DNA of 64,000 bases from Massilia sp. BJB1822 (GTDB lineage Bacteria; Pseudomonadota; Gammaproteobacteria; Burkholderiales; Burkholderiaceae_D): NCBI RefSeq assembly GCF_013369485.1, contig NZ_JABWEB010000014.1:85872-149871 (forward strand), given 5' to 3'. The notes beneath the pieces were generated by a model. It was not told the origin of the DNA. It searched no databases and worked only from the letters and a program-made list of their open reading frames with translations. Of this stretch, positions 1 through 8,899 are shown one piece after another (the first letter of the stretch is position 1; each line of letters opens with the position of its first letter). The translations under genes were made by a program, and so were the position numbers.

Positions 1-791
1 TCGGGACTTGGCATTTCATCAATCAGCGCATTCTCGGGCAAGCCCAGCGCGGCGGCGATCTCGGTCGGATAGCAGGCGGCGATTTCGTCCGGGCTGAGCT
101 TGCTTTCATCGATGCGGGCGCGCCAGGCGGCCAGGTGGATGACGGCGGCCAGCTTGTTGGGCGGCGTGCGTTCGAGCGGATTGGGGAAGGCGGCGATGGT
201 GTCGGCGAAGCTTTCCGGGAATTTCCAGCGGCGCGCCAGTTCGGCGCCGACATCGGCGAAGCCGTAGCCGAAAGAGGCTTGTTCGGCATCCAGGCGGCGC
301 GAGTCGAGCGGGCCGGCCACCTTGTCCATCTGCATGGCCTGTTCCGGCATGGCGGCGTGCATCACCAATTGGCCGATGGCGTGCATCATGCCGATGGTGA
401 AGGCGAGGTCGGAATTTTCGCGGGTCTTCTTGGCGATCCATTTGGCGGCCACGGCGGTGTGCAGGCTGTAGCGCCAGAATTGTTTCAGGTCCAGTCCGGG
501 CACGGTCTTGAAGCCGCTCACCAGGCCCGAGCTGATGACCAGGGTGCGCACCGTGACAAAGCCCAGCATCAGCACCGCGTCTTCCACCGTGCCGATGCTG
601 CGCGACACGTGGTAGTAGGCGGAGTTGGCCAGGCGCAGCAGCTTGGCGCTGAGCACGGGATCGGCCGACAGCTTCTTGGCGATGTCTTCGGTCGAGACGC
701 TGGCCTTGTCGAAACTGCTGATCAGTTCATCGACCACCTTGGGCGCCGTGGGCAACGCTGTGGGGTTCTGGAATAGGGCCTCAAGTTTCAT
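1..791 (-). CDS. HDOD domain protein (3' end off window)
   Basis: About 263 codons are visible from the ATG at 791; the C-terminus lies outside the window. AGGAGAG sits four bases before the ATG and supports this start. The product has the HDOD look: LANSAYY at residues 54-60, a helical body, and GMMHAIG at 134-140 where true HD phosphohydrolases have an HD pair. HDOD proteins are thought to be non-catalytic HD relatives that act in signalling and cell-cycle or motility control; the partner here is unknown. It is transcribed away from the M13 peptidase gene. Confidence 0.8.
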   Translation of the reverse strand, partial: MKLEALFQNPTALPTAPKVVDELISSFDKASVSTEDIAKKLSADPVLSAKLLRLANSAYYHVSRSIGTVEDAVLMLGFVTVRTLVISSGLVSGFKTVPGLDLKQFWRYSLHTAVAAKWIAKKTRENSDLAFTIGMMHAIGQLVMHAAMPEQAMQMDKVAGPLDSRRLDAEQASFGYGFADVGAELARRWKFPESFADTIAAFPNPLERTPPNKLAAVIHLAAWRARIDESKLSPDEIAACYPTEIAAALGLPENALIDEMPSP

Positions 792-1032
792 ATGTCTCTC
801 CTGATTATTTGTGCGTTGCTGTAAGTGAACTATATAGGGATTCTCCGACGCGCAGAAGTGTTTTGTTAAGAGGGACGTGGCATTGCCGCACTGCATTCCG
901 CGATTTCTGCATTTGGTCGGCCGCAGCTGCAGTTTGTCGCATGGCCCTCGCCGGAAAACGCCGGCTTGCCTACAGTCGATCCTGGCGCATTGTGCCAATA
1001 ATTTGACCACGCAAATAATAAGGGACCAATTT

Positions 1033-3090
1033 ATGCAAGCTTTTATCCGGGCGTTGCCGCTGAAAACCGCCCTGGCCGTCGCCTTGTGCGGCGCCAACCT
1101 GAGCTTTGTTCCAGCCCACGCCGCCCAGGCTGCGCCGCCTGCAGCCGCACCCGCCGGCATTGCCGCCGCCGTCCTGCCGGGCGACGATTTCTTCGGCTAT
1201 GCCAATGCCGACTGGCTGGCCGCCACGGAAATTCCCGCCGACCGCAGCAGCTGGGGTGCGGGCGCGGCCCTGGCCACGCAGACCAATGAACGCATCGTCA
1301 AGCTGATCGAAGGTTCGGCCAAGGCCGCGCCCGGTTCCGAGGCGCGCAAGGTGGCCGACTTCTACGCCACGTATATGGACGAGGCCGGCATCGAGGCGCG
1401 CGGCGCCGCGCCGCTGCACGCGGAACTGAAAAAGATCGCCGCCATCAAGGACCGCGCAGCCCTGGCGCGCGCCCTGGGCGCCAGCCTGCGCGCCGATGTC
1501 GATCCTCTGAACAACACCAACTTCTTCACCGAAAACCTGTTCGGTCTGTGGATCGCCCAGGGCTTGAACGACCCCGAACACAATATCCCCTATCTGCTGC
1601 AGGGCGGCCTGGGCCTGCCCGACCGCGCCTTCTACCTGGAAGACAATGAGCGCATGGCCAAGCTGCGCACGGCCTACCAGGCGCATATTGCCGCCATGCT
1701 GAAGCTGGCCGGCTTCTCCGATCCGGAAGCGCGCGCCGCCCGCGTGTTCGAGCTGGAGCGCAAAATCGCCCAGTCCCACGCCAGCCGCACCGACTCGGCC
1801 GACATCCAGAAAGCCAATAATGTGTGGAGCGACAAGGACTTCGCCGCCAAGGCGCCCGGCCTGGACTGGAAAGCCTTCTTCCGCAGCGCCGGCCTGGCGC
1901 GCCAGCAGAAATTCATCGTCTACCATCCGACTGCCATCACCGGCGCCGCGGTCCTGGTGCAGGACATGCCGGTCGATACCTGGAAGGACTTCCTCGCCTT
2001 CCACACCGTCAACCACTTCAGCGGCTATCTGCCGAAAGCCTTCGGCGATCAGCGCTTCGACTTTTACGGCCGCACCCTGAGCGGCACGCCGCAGCAGCAA
2101 GTGCGCTGGAAGCGCGCCCTGATCGCCACCAATATGGCCATGGACGATGCCGTCGGCAAGCTGTACGTGGCGCAGGACTTCCCGCCCGCAGCCAAGGCGC
2201 GCGTGCAGGAAATGGTGAAGAACATCGTGGCCGCCTTCCACCAGCGCATCGACAAACTGGACTGGATGGCCCCCGCCACCAAGAAGGAAGCCCAGGCCAA
2301 GCTGGCCAGCCTGTACGTGGGCGTCGGCTATCCCGACAAGTGGAAATCGTATAAGGGCCTGGAGATCAAGGCCGGCGACGCCTTCGGCAACGCGCTGCGC
2401 GCCGAGACCTTCCGCTACAAGCAGCAACTGGCCAAGCTGGGCCAGAAAATCGACCGCACCGAATGGACCATGCCGCCGCAACTGGTGAACGCCGTCAACC
2501 TGCCGATGCAGAACGCGCTGAACTTCCCGGCCGCCATCCTGCAAGCGCCATACTTCGACCAGCACGCCAGCGACGCCATGAATTACGGCGGCATCGGCGC
2601 CATCATCGGCCACGAAATCAGCCACAGCTTCGACGACCAGGGCGCCCAGTTCGACGCCGCCGGCCGCCTGCGCGACTGGTGGACCAAGGAGGACGGCGAG
2701 CATTTCCGCCAAGCCTCCGCCGCCCTGGTGGCGCAGTACTCGGCGTATGAAGCCTTCCCCGACCTCAAGCTCGACGGCCAGCTCACGCTGAGCGAAAACC
2801 TGGCCGACCTGGCCGGCCTGGCCGCCGCTTACGATGCCTATCGCGTTTCGCTGGCCGGCAAGCCGGTCACGCCGGACGCCGACCGCCAGTTCTTCCTCGG
2901 CTATGCGCAAAGCTGGCGCGACAAGGAACGCGACGCCGCCCTGCGCAACCAGATCGCCACCGACGGCCACGCGCCTGCCAAATGGCGCACCTATACCGTG
3001 CGCAATCTGGACCCGTGGTATCCGGCTTTCGACGTGCAGCCCGGCCAGAAGCTGTACCTGGCGCCGCAGCAGCGCGTGCGCGTCTGGTAA
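1033..3090 (+). CDS. M13 family zinc metallopeptidase (neprilysin/PepO type)
   Basis: The 685-residue product starts at the ATG at 1033 (AAGGGA upstream), giving a signal peptide of about 30 residues ending near AHA-AQA. An in-frame ATG at 877 would add 52 residues before the signal peptide and is unlikely. The N-terminal M13 domain fills roughly residues 45-430; the catalytic domain carries HEISH at 527-531 (two zinc His and the catalytic Glu) and ENLAD from 588 (third zinc ligand), as in neprilysin-type endopeptidases. The C-terminus ends RVRVW. It is probably periplasmic or lipid-free secreted and degrades peptides. The methyltransferase start follows 9 bases after the stop. Confidence 0.93.
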   Translation: MQAFIRALPLKTALAVALCGANLSFVPAHAAQAAPPAAAPAGIAAAVLPGDDFFGYANADWLAATEIPADRSSWGAGAALATQTNERIVKLIEGSAKAAPGSEARKVADFYATYMDEAGIEARGAAPLHAELKKIAAIKDRAALARALGASLRADVDPLNNTNFFTENLFGLWIAQGLNDPEHNIPYLLQGGLGLPDRAFYLEDNERMAKLRTAYQAHIAAMLKLAGFSDPEARAARVFELERKIAQSHASRTDSADIQKANNVWSDKDFAAKAPGLDWKAFFRSAGLARQQKFIVYHPTAITGAAVLVQDMPVDTWKDFLAFHTVNHFSGYLPKAFGDQRFDFYGRTLSGTPQQQVRWKRALIATNMAMDDAVGKLYVAQDFPPAAKARVQEMVKNIVAAFHQRIDKLDWMAPATKKEAQAKLASLYVGVGYPDKWKSYKGLEIKAGDAFGNALRAETFRYKQQLAKLGQKIDRTEWTMPPQLVNAVNLPMQNALNFPAAILQAPYFDQHASDAMNYGGIGAIIGHEISHSFDDQGAQFDAAGRLRDWWTKEDGEHFRQASAALVAQYSAYEAFPDLKLDGQLTLSENLADLAGLAAAYDAYRVSLAGKPVTPDADRQFFLGYAQSWRDKERDAALRNQIATDGHAPAKWRTYTVRNLDPWYPAFDVQPGQKLYLAPQQRVRVW

Positions 3091-3099
3091 AGTAGGCGG

Positions 3100-3717
3100 A
3101 TGGACAAGAGCATCGAACAGATCACCCGCCTCACGCTGGAACACTATGAACGCAACGCCCGCCAGTTCCTGGAGGGTACGCGCGACCATGATGTGAGCCA
3201 GAATATTGCGGCCCTGCTTGATGCGATCGAAGGCGCGCCGCCGTTCCGCATTCTCGACCTGGGGTGCGGGCCGGGGCGCGATCTGTGCGCCTTCAAGGCG
3301 CTGGGCCACGAGCCGACCGGCATCGACGGCTCGGCGCGTTTTGTGGAGATGGCGCGCGAATGGAGCGGCTGCCCCGTGTGGCAGCAGGATTTCGTTGCGC
3401 TCGACCTGCCCAGCGCCTATTTCGACGGCGTGTATGCCAACGCTTCCCTGTTCCATGTCCCCAGCGCGGCCCTACCCGACGTGCTGAGCAAGCTGCATGC
3501 GGCGCTCAAGCCGCGCGGCGTGCTGTTCAGCTCCAATCCGCGCGGCCATAACGAGGAAGGCTGGAACGGCCCGCGCTACGGCAGCTACTACGATTACGCA
3601 ACGTGGGAACGTTATCTGCTGGCGGCCGGCTTTGCGCCGCTGCAGCACTACTACCGTCCAGCTGGTTTGCCGCGCGAGCAGCAGCCTTGGCTGGCCAGCG
3701 TCTGGCGCAAAGCCTGA
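3100..3717 (+). CDS. Class I SAM-dependent methyltransferase
   Basis: A 205-residue Rossmann-fold methyltransferase. The glycine-rich SAM motif ILDLGCGPGRD lies at residues 51-61 and the acidic residue closing strand 2 is in TGIDGS. A Phe-His-Val segment in the expected post-IV position follows. The substrate cannot be read from sequence. It starts 9 bases after the M13 peptidase stop, so the two are probably co-transcribed, though no functional link is obvious. No transmembrane segment or signal peptide is seen. Confidence 0.85.
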   Translation: MDKSIEQITRLTLEHYERNARQFLEGTRDHDVSQNIAALLDAIEGAPPFRILDLGCGPGRDLCAFKALGHEPTGIDGSARFVEMAREWSGCPVWQQDFVALDLPSAYFDGVYANASLFHVPSAALPDVLSKLHAALKPRGVLFSSNPRGHNEEGWNGPRYGSYYDYATWERYLLAAGFAPLQHYYRPAGLPREQQPWLASVWRKA

Positions 3718-3819
3718 GCTGAATTATGTTCGTGAGCGAACAGAAGGGAATGTTGTGCATCCCTAAGATGGACTCCGGTCACACAATCCTGTGTGCAACT
3801 TACGACAAAGGAGTGCATC

Positions 3820-4026
3820 ATGAACAAGGACCAAATCAAAGGCAAGGCCAAGGAAATCGGCGGCAAGATCCAGCAGGAAGCCGGTGAGCTGGTGGGCAGC
3901 TCCAAGCAGCAAGCCAAGGGTATCAAGAACCAGATCGAAGGCAAGCTGCAAAAAGGCGTGGGCGATGCCCGCGAAGCCGTGGACGATGCGATCGATAACG
4001 CCATCGACAAAGGCAACCGCCAATAA
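3820..4026 (+). CDS. CsbD family stress protein
   Basis: A 68-residue hydrophilic protein starting MNKDQIKGKAKEIGGKIQ, with the alternating Lys/Gly/Glu helix pattern of the CsbD family (E. coli YjbJ). AAAGGAG at 3807-3813 fixes the ATG at 3820 instead of an in-frame ATG at 3793. CsbD proteins are abundant, induced in general stress and stationary phase, and have no proven biochemical role. A short hairpin (CACACA/TGTGTG, 3780-3795) lies in the leader. The gene is convergent with the S9 peptidase and shares a terminator region with it. Confidence 0.9.
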   Translation: MNKDQIKGKAKEIGGKIQQEAGELVGSSKQQAKGIKNQIEGKLQKGVGDAREAVDDAIDNAIDKGNRQ

Positions 4027-4037
4027 GCCTGAGGCAT

Positions 4038-4067
4038 AAAAAAGCCCGCCGGCTTGCGCTGGCGGGC
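4038..4067 (-). terminator. Rho-independent terminator of the S9 peptidase gene
   Basis: Seven-base stem GCCCGCC (4044-4050) and GGCGGGC (4061-4067) around a ten-base loop. On the minus strand the stem is followed by six T (4043-4038), so it serves the minus-strand peptidase gene ending at 4105. Confidence 0.8.
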
Positions 4068-4104
4068 GTGAATAGCGCCAAAGCGCCACGAGGTCTTTAC
4101 ACCA

Positions 4105-6318
4105 TCAATTCGTTTCCGGCTTCAGGTTTTTCTTGAAGTAGGCGTCGATATAGCTGTACACATGCAGCTGGCCGGCGCGCGAGGAAATGCCGTGCTTGGC
4201 TCCCGGGTAGGTCATCAGTTCGAACTGCACCTTGCGGTTCACCAGCGCATCGATCATTTTGGTCGTATTGGTGAACAGGACGTTATCGTCGGCCATGCCG
4301 TGGATCAGCAGCAGATTCGATTTCAGGCCGTCGACGTGGGCGAACACCGTGCTTTGCTTGTAGCCGTCGGCGTTATCCTGTGGACGGTCCATGAAGCGCT
4401 CGGTGTAGTGGGTGTCGTACAGCTGCCAGTCCGTGACCGGCGCCACCGACACGCCCATGGCGATCTTGTCCGACGCTTGAGACAGCAGGCGCAAGGTCAT
4501 GAAGCCGCCATAGCTCCAGCCGAATACGCCGATGCGCTTGGCATCCACGAAGCTTTGCTTGCTCAGCCACTCGACGCCGGTCAGCTGGTCTTCCACTTCC
4601 ACCTTGCCCAGATTGCGGTAGATGGCGTCGGTGAAGACGCGCTCGCGGCGCGAAGAACCGCGGTTATCCAGGCGGAACACGACAAAGCCCTGCTGCGCCA
4701 TGTACTGGTCGAAGTTATTGCCCCATTTGCGCGCCACGTGCTGGGCGCCAGGGCCGCCGTAGGTCGACAGATAGACCGGATAGCGCTTGGCCGCATCGAA
4801 TTTATATGGCTTGAGCAGCGAGTAGTGCAGGGTCTGGCCATCCTTGGCTTTCAAGCTGCCGTATTCGGTCGGCAGATGGTCCGACTTGTACTTGAAGTAG
4901 GGGTGGGACTCGTTCAGCTCATTGCGTTCCAGCCAGCCCACCATGCTGCCGTCCGGGCGGCGGATGCTCACGTTCGGCGGCGTGGCCGGATCGGAGAAGG
5001 TGTCGACGAAAACTTCGCCATTGCGCGAGAAGCTCGCATCGTGCCAGCCATCGGCCTGGGTCACGCGCTTCGGCTTGTCGGCATTGCTGCCGTCCAGGTT
5101 CAGCGCATACACCTGCTTGTCGATCACCGCATCCTTGTTGGAAGAGACGTAGACGCGACCCGCTTTCTCATCCACGGCCAGCAGGCCGTCGATGCCCCAA
5201 TCGCCCTTGCTGACCGGGTGCAGCAGCTTGCCGTCCAGGTCATGCAGATACAGGTGGCGGCGGCCGTCGCGCTCCGACACCCACAGGAAGGCGTTGCGCT
5301 TGGCCAGGAAGCGCGGCTCCTCCAGCACGTTCACCCAGGTCTTGCTGGTTTCCGTGATCAGCACGCGCTGGGCCAGGGTGGCGGCATCGACCGACACCAG
5401 TTCCAGCTTCTTCTGGTCGCGCGTCTGGCGCTGGAACAGCAGGGCTTTGCTGTTGGCGCTCCAGTCGGCGCGCACCAGATAGATATCCTTCTCGCCGCCC
5501 AGGTCCACCTCGCGGCGCTCGCCGGATGCGGGCGAGACGATGAACAGCTGCACCGCCACGTTCGGATCGCCAGCGGCCGGGTAGCGCTGCTCGATCACAT
5601 CGGTGCGGTCGGCATAGATTTCAAAGCGGCGCGCCACCGGCACTTTCGACTCGTCATAGCGCTTGAACGCGATGGCCGAATCGTCGGGCGCCCAGTAATA
5701 GCCGCTGACCTGATGCATCTCTTCCTGCGCCACGAATTCGGCCTCGCCGTTGTGGATGGCGGCGGCGCCGTCGCTGGTCAGCTGGCGCTCCTTGCCGGTG
5801 CTCAGATCGAGCACGAACAGATTCTGGTCGCGCACGAAGGAGACGTAGCGGCCCTTGGGCGAAATCTGCGGATCGAGCACGGCGCCGGTGGCGACCAGGC
5901 GCGCGCTGTCCGGCTTGGCCAGTTCCACCAGATACAGATTGCCGGCGATCGGCACCAGCAGCTGCTTGCCGTCCGGCGACCAGCTATAGCTGATGATGCC
6001 TTTCAGACTGGCGGTGCGCTCGCGCTCGCGGCGCGCCTTCTCGGCGTCCGACAGATTCTCCTGCGGCACCAGCACGCGCGAATCGACCAGCAGGCGGCTC
6101 GATTTATCCTTGAGGTTGAATTCCCACAGATCCAGCTGGAACTGGTCATCGGCGCGGCCGCGCAGGAAGGTCACGCGCGCGCCATCGGGCGACACCTTCA
6201 TCTTGCGCATGCCGGGGCCGGCCAGCGCCGGATCACCATGGATACGGTCCAAAGTAAGACGCTCAGCCGACGCCGAACCGATGGCCATCAAAGCCAGAAA
6301 ACAGAGAGAGAAACGCAT
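4105..6318 (-). CDS. S9 family peptidase (dipeptidyl-peptidase IV type)
   Basis: The 737-residue product from ATG 6318 begins with a signal peptide (MRFSLCFLALMAIGSASA). An upstream in-frame ATG at 6426 would bury this signal and is not preferred. The first ~450 residues are beta-propeller-like; the C-terminal alpha/beta hydrolase domain has the nucleophile motif GWSYGG with Ser602, then HGMADDNV (catalytic Asp) and GAKHGI (catalytic His). These are the DPP-IV/S9B marks, so an exported post-proline peptidase is likely. A DRNE-like RYDESKV/EAEFVAQEEMHQ segment matches the substrate-amino-terminus Glu pair of DPP-IV enzymes. Confidence 0.93.
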   Translation of the reverse strand: MRFSLCFLALMAIGSASAERLTLDRIHGDPALAGPGMRKMKVSPDGARVTFLRGRADDQFQLDLWEFNLKDKSSRLLVDSRVLVPQENLSDAEKARRERERTASLKGIISYSWSPDGKQLLVPIAGNLYLVELAKPDSARLVATGAVLDPQISPKGRYVSFVRDQNLFVLDLSTGKERQLTSDGAAAIHNGEAEFVAQEEMHQVSGYYWAPDDSAIAFKRYDESKVPVARRFEIYADRTDVIEQRYPAAGDPNVAVQLFIVSPASGERREVDLGGEKDIYLVRADWSANSKALLFQRQTRDQKKLELVSVDAATLAQRVLITETSKTWVNVLEEPRFLAKRNAFLWVSERDGRRHLYLHDLDGKLLHPVSKGDWGIDGLLAVDEKAGRVYVSSNKDAVIDKQVYALNLDGSNADKPKRVTQADGWHDASFSRNGEVFVDTFSDPATPPNVSIRRPDGSMVGWLERNELNESHPYFKYKSDHLPTEYGSLKAKDGQTLHYSLLKPYKFDAAKRYPVYLSTYGGPGAQHVARKWGNNFDQYMAQQGFVVFRLDNRGSSRRERVFTDAIYRNLGKVEVEDQLTGVEWLSKQSFVDAKRIGVFGWSYGGFMTLRLLSQASDKIAMGVSVAPVTDWQLYDTHYTERFMDRPQDNADGYKQSTVFAHVDGLKSNLLLIHGMADDNVLFTNTTKMIDALVNRKVQFELMTYPGAKHGISSRAGQLHVYSYIDAYFKKNLKPETN

Positions 6319-6440
6319 GGTGATCCCGGACAAGGTAAAAGCCCAAAACGATACCAGACTCAGCCATATCTGACGACCCGCCGCGATTCGGAATCCATCT
6401 CCCGAAACCGACTTTCCTTCGGCCAAACCGCCACCCCACG

Positions 6441-6584
6441 TTTGATCTGCCTCAACAAATGTCCCACCCTGGTGTCAGGCACCGGAGCAGGACATTCTTT
6501 GCGCTGGATCAAAGAACGTCCGACCGTGGTGCCTCGGCGGCCCCGCCTGACACCAGGGTTGGACATTGTTTGATTTGGCGCAAA
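6441..6584. repeat. Inverted-repeat (BIME/MITE-like) element, copy 1
   Basis: A 144-bp element matching 17181-17309. Its ends are imperfect inverted repeats of about 40 bp containing ACCCTGGTGTCAGGC on the left and GCCTGACACCAGGGT on the right, ending TTTGATTTGGCGCAAA. An inner pair of half-units in opposite orientation lies between. It stops 2 bases before the stop codon end of the minus-strand MATE gene, as copy 2 stops just beyond a TonB receptor gene. No open frame or transposase is present. Confidence 0.8.
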
Positions 6585-6586
6585 CG

Positions 6587-7972
6587 TCAGGCGGGGCGCA
6601 GGCGCTGCAGGGAGAGGCGGTTGAGGTACCAGCTGAGCAGCAGGGCGGCGACCGTCAGGCCGAGGACGAGGCCGATCCAGAAGCCGGCGGAGGCCATCGG
6701 CACCGCTGGGCTGAGCGGGAACCAGTTGGGGGCGAGGCCGAGGAGGTAGCCGATCGGCAGCGCGAAGCCCCAGAAGGCCAGCAGCTGGATCTTCATCGGC
6801 GGACGCGTGACCTTGTAGCCTCGGATGGCGCAGGAGGTGGCGACCTGGGTGGCGTCGGAGAGCTGGAAGATGGCGGCGAACAGCAGCAGGTGGGCGGTCA
6901 GTTCCTGCACGGCGACGTCGGTGGTGTAGGCGCGCGCGATTTCGTGGCGGAACAGGGCGATCAGGGTGGCTGACAGCACGGCGAAGCCGAGCGACATGCC
7001 AACGCCGACCCAGGCCGTGAAGCGGGCACGCTCGGGATTGCCTTCGCCCATGGCTTGGCCGACGCGGGTGATCAGGCCGATGCCGAAGCTGACCGGCACC
7101 ATGAAGACCAGGGAAGAGAAGTTCAGGGCGATCTGGTTGGCTGACACTTCGTTGACGCCAAAACGCGCCACCAGCAGGCTGACGGCGCCAAAGGCGCTCA
7201 CTTCGGCGAAGTAGGTGACGCCGATCGGCAGGCCGAGCAACAGCATGCTCTTGATCTCGGCCCAGCAGGGGCCGTCCCATTCGTGGAAGGGATAGGTGTT
7301 CTTGTAGGCCGGGGAGATGCGCACCCAGACCAGCATGGCGCCCAGCATCAGCCACATGCACAGCGCGGTGGAGACGGCGCAGCCGACGCCGCCCATGCGC
7401 GGCAGGCCGAATTTACCGAAGATGAGCATCCAGTTCATGACGATATTGAATAGCAGGCCGATGATGGCGATCACCATCACCGGCTTGGTCTGGTTGATGC
7501 TGGTGCTGTAGCCGTACAGGGTGCGGTAGGCGGCGAACGCGGGCAGGCCGAAACTGATGATGTGCACGAACAGCGAGGCGCGCGCCGCCACCGCCGCTTC
7601 CATATTCAGGTGGTCGAACAGGAGCGTGGCCAGATTGGCCAGCAGCATGGCGGCCAGGCCGATCCCGAGCGCCTTCCACAGCGACTGGCGCACCGAATGC
7701 GGGATCTTGCCGTAGGCGCCGGCGCCCACTTCATGCGCCACCACGCTATTGATGGCCATCATGGTGCCGCTGACCGAGACCAGAACCATGGACCAGATCG
7801 AGGCGCCCAGCGAGACTGCCGCCAGCTCGGCGGCGCTGGCGTGGCCGGTCATGGCCACGTCCGCCACCGCCATGCCCACGGTAGCCAGCTGCCCGATCAG
7901 CACCGGCCAGGCCAGACGCCAGAGGGAAGCGGCTTCGGCGCGAACATTCGGTAAAGTGAAGGTATGTGGCAT
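6587..7972 (-). CDS. MATE family multidrug efflux transporter
   Basis: A 461-residue membrane protein with twelve predicted hydrophobic segments in two similar halves. The N-terminus (WRLAWPVLIGQLATVGMAVADVAMTGH) is typical of NorM-type MATE transporters, which export cationic drugs and dyes in exchange for Na+ or H+. The substrate cannot be read from sequence. The gene stands alone, divergent from the crystallin gene; a repeat element lies right after its stop. Confidence 0.9.
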   Translation of the reverse strand: MPHTFTLPNVRAEAASLWRLAWPVLIGQLATVGMAVADVAMTGHASAAELAAVSLGASIWSMVLVSVSGTMMAINSVVAHEVGAGAYGKIPHSVRQSLWKALGIGLAAMLLANLATLLFDHLNMEAAVAARASLFVHIISFGLPAFAAYRTLYGYSTSINQTKPVMVIAIIGLLFNIVMNWMLIFGKFGLPRMGGVGCAVSTALCMWLMLGAMLVWVRISPAYKNTYPFHEWDGPCWAEIKSMLLLGLPIGVTYFAEVSAFGAVSLLVARFGVNEVSANQIALNFSSLVFMVPVSFGIGLITRVGQAMGEGNPERARFTAWVGVGMSLGFAVLSATLIALFRHEIARAYTTDVAVQELTAHLLLFAAIFQLSDATQVATSCAIRGYKVTRPPMKIQLLAFWGFALPIGYLLGLAPNWFPLSPAVPMASAGFWIGLVLGLTVAALLLSWYLNRLSLQRLRPA

Positions 7973-8147
7973 GGATCGGCAGTCTTTGGAGCGGAAAAGA
8001 GATAGATTCTAACCAGAATCCTGTTTTCCCGTCCGACAGTGCTTCAGGGTAGGAATTTGTTACACAGTCGTGTAGGCTAGCGGGTTGCGCTTTGCGTTGA
8101 ACAAGCAAGCAAGCCGCGCGCGCGGAGCACTTTACGGAGATTTTGAT

Positions 8148-8843
8148 ATGAAACGCATGTTTACCCTGGCCAGCCTGCTGGCCGCCACCCTGATCAGCCA
8201 AGCCGCTTCGGCCGGCGAGATGACCCTGTACGCGCGTGAGGGCTTCCGCGGTTCGGAAGTAACGGTGTATGAAACCACCTCCAATTTCCGCGATCTGGGC
8301 TTCAACGACCGCGCTTCCAGCCTGGTGGTGCATTCCGGCGCCTGGGAATTGTGCGAGCACCGCGATTTTGGCGGTGAATGCGCCGTGTTCGAGCGTGGCG
8401 AGTATCCCGACCTGCGACGTTTTAATAACAGCATTTCCTCGGCGCGCGAAGTCCAGGTGCGCAACCGCGACCGCTGGGGCGGTGGCGGCGGCTGGAACGA
8501 TAACCGCGGCCGCGATGGACGCTGGGGCGATGACCGTGGTCATGACCACGACTGGCGTGGCCGTGACCGCGACCGAGACCGAGACCGTCAGCAACTGGCT
8601 CCGGTCGAACTGTTCACCGATTCCCGCTTCGAAGGTCCGAGCGTGAGCGTGCGCAGCAATGTGCGCACCCTGGTTGACCTGAACTTCAACGACCGCGTCA
8701 GCTCTCTGATCATCAGCGAAGGCCAGTGGGAGCTGTGCGAGCATGCCGATTTCCGCGGCGAGTGCGTGGTCTACGGGCCGGGCCGCTATCCGAATGTGGG
8801 CGGCATGAATGACCGCTTCTCTTCGATCCGGCGAGTGCGCTAA
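8148..8843 (+). CDS. Secreted two-domain beta/gamma-crystallin protein
   Basis: The 231-residue product starts at ATG 8148 (ACGGAGA upstream) with a signal peptide ending ASAG. Two beta/gamma-crystallin Greek-key units are clear: residues ~24-99 (FRGSEVTVYE ... WELCEHRDFGGECAVFERGEYPDL) and ~148-231 (FEGPSVSVRS ... WELCEHADFRGECVVYGPGRYPNV). Each repeats the ND(R)xSSLxx pattern that in microbial crystallins can bind Ca2+. A ~50-residue linker rich in Gly, Arg and Asp, with an RD-repeat run, separates them. It is probably exported; the role (surface or stress protein) is unknown. Confidence 0.9.
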   Translation: MKRMFTLASLLAATLISQAASAGEMTLYAREGFRGSEVTVYETTSNFRDLGFNDRASSLVVHSGAWELCEHRDFGGECAVFERGEYPDLRRFNNSISSAREVQVRNRDRWGGGGGWNDNRGRDGRWGDDRGHDHDWRGRDRDRDRDRQQLAPVELFTDSRFEGPSVSVRSNVRTLVDLNFNDRVSSLIISEGQWELCEHADFRGECVVYGPGRYPNVGGMNDRFSSIRRVR

Positions 8844-8899
8844 GCCTTCCGCTTTGCGGTATTCTGTGCTCTGCAGGATTCGACCTGGAGAGCACTTCC

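Noticed and set aside
970..3456. 828-codon open frame on the minus strand
   Set aside because: It is antisense to the M13 peptidase and methyltransferase genes, which have clear motifs; long antisense frames are normal in high-GC DNA.
4162..6573. 803-codon open frame on the plus strand
   Set aside because: Antisense to the S9 peptidase with its full catalytic triad; the composition (His, Ala, Arg, Val) is that of a shadow frame.
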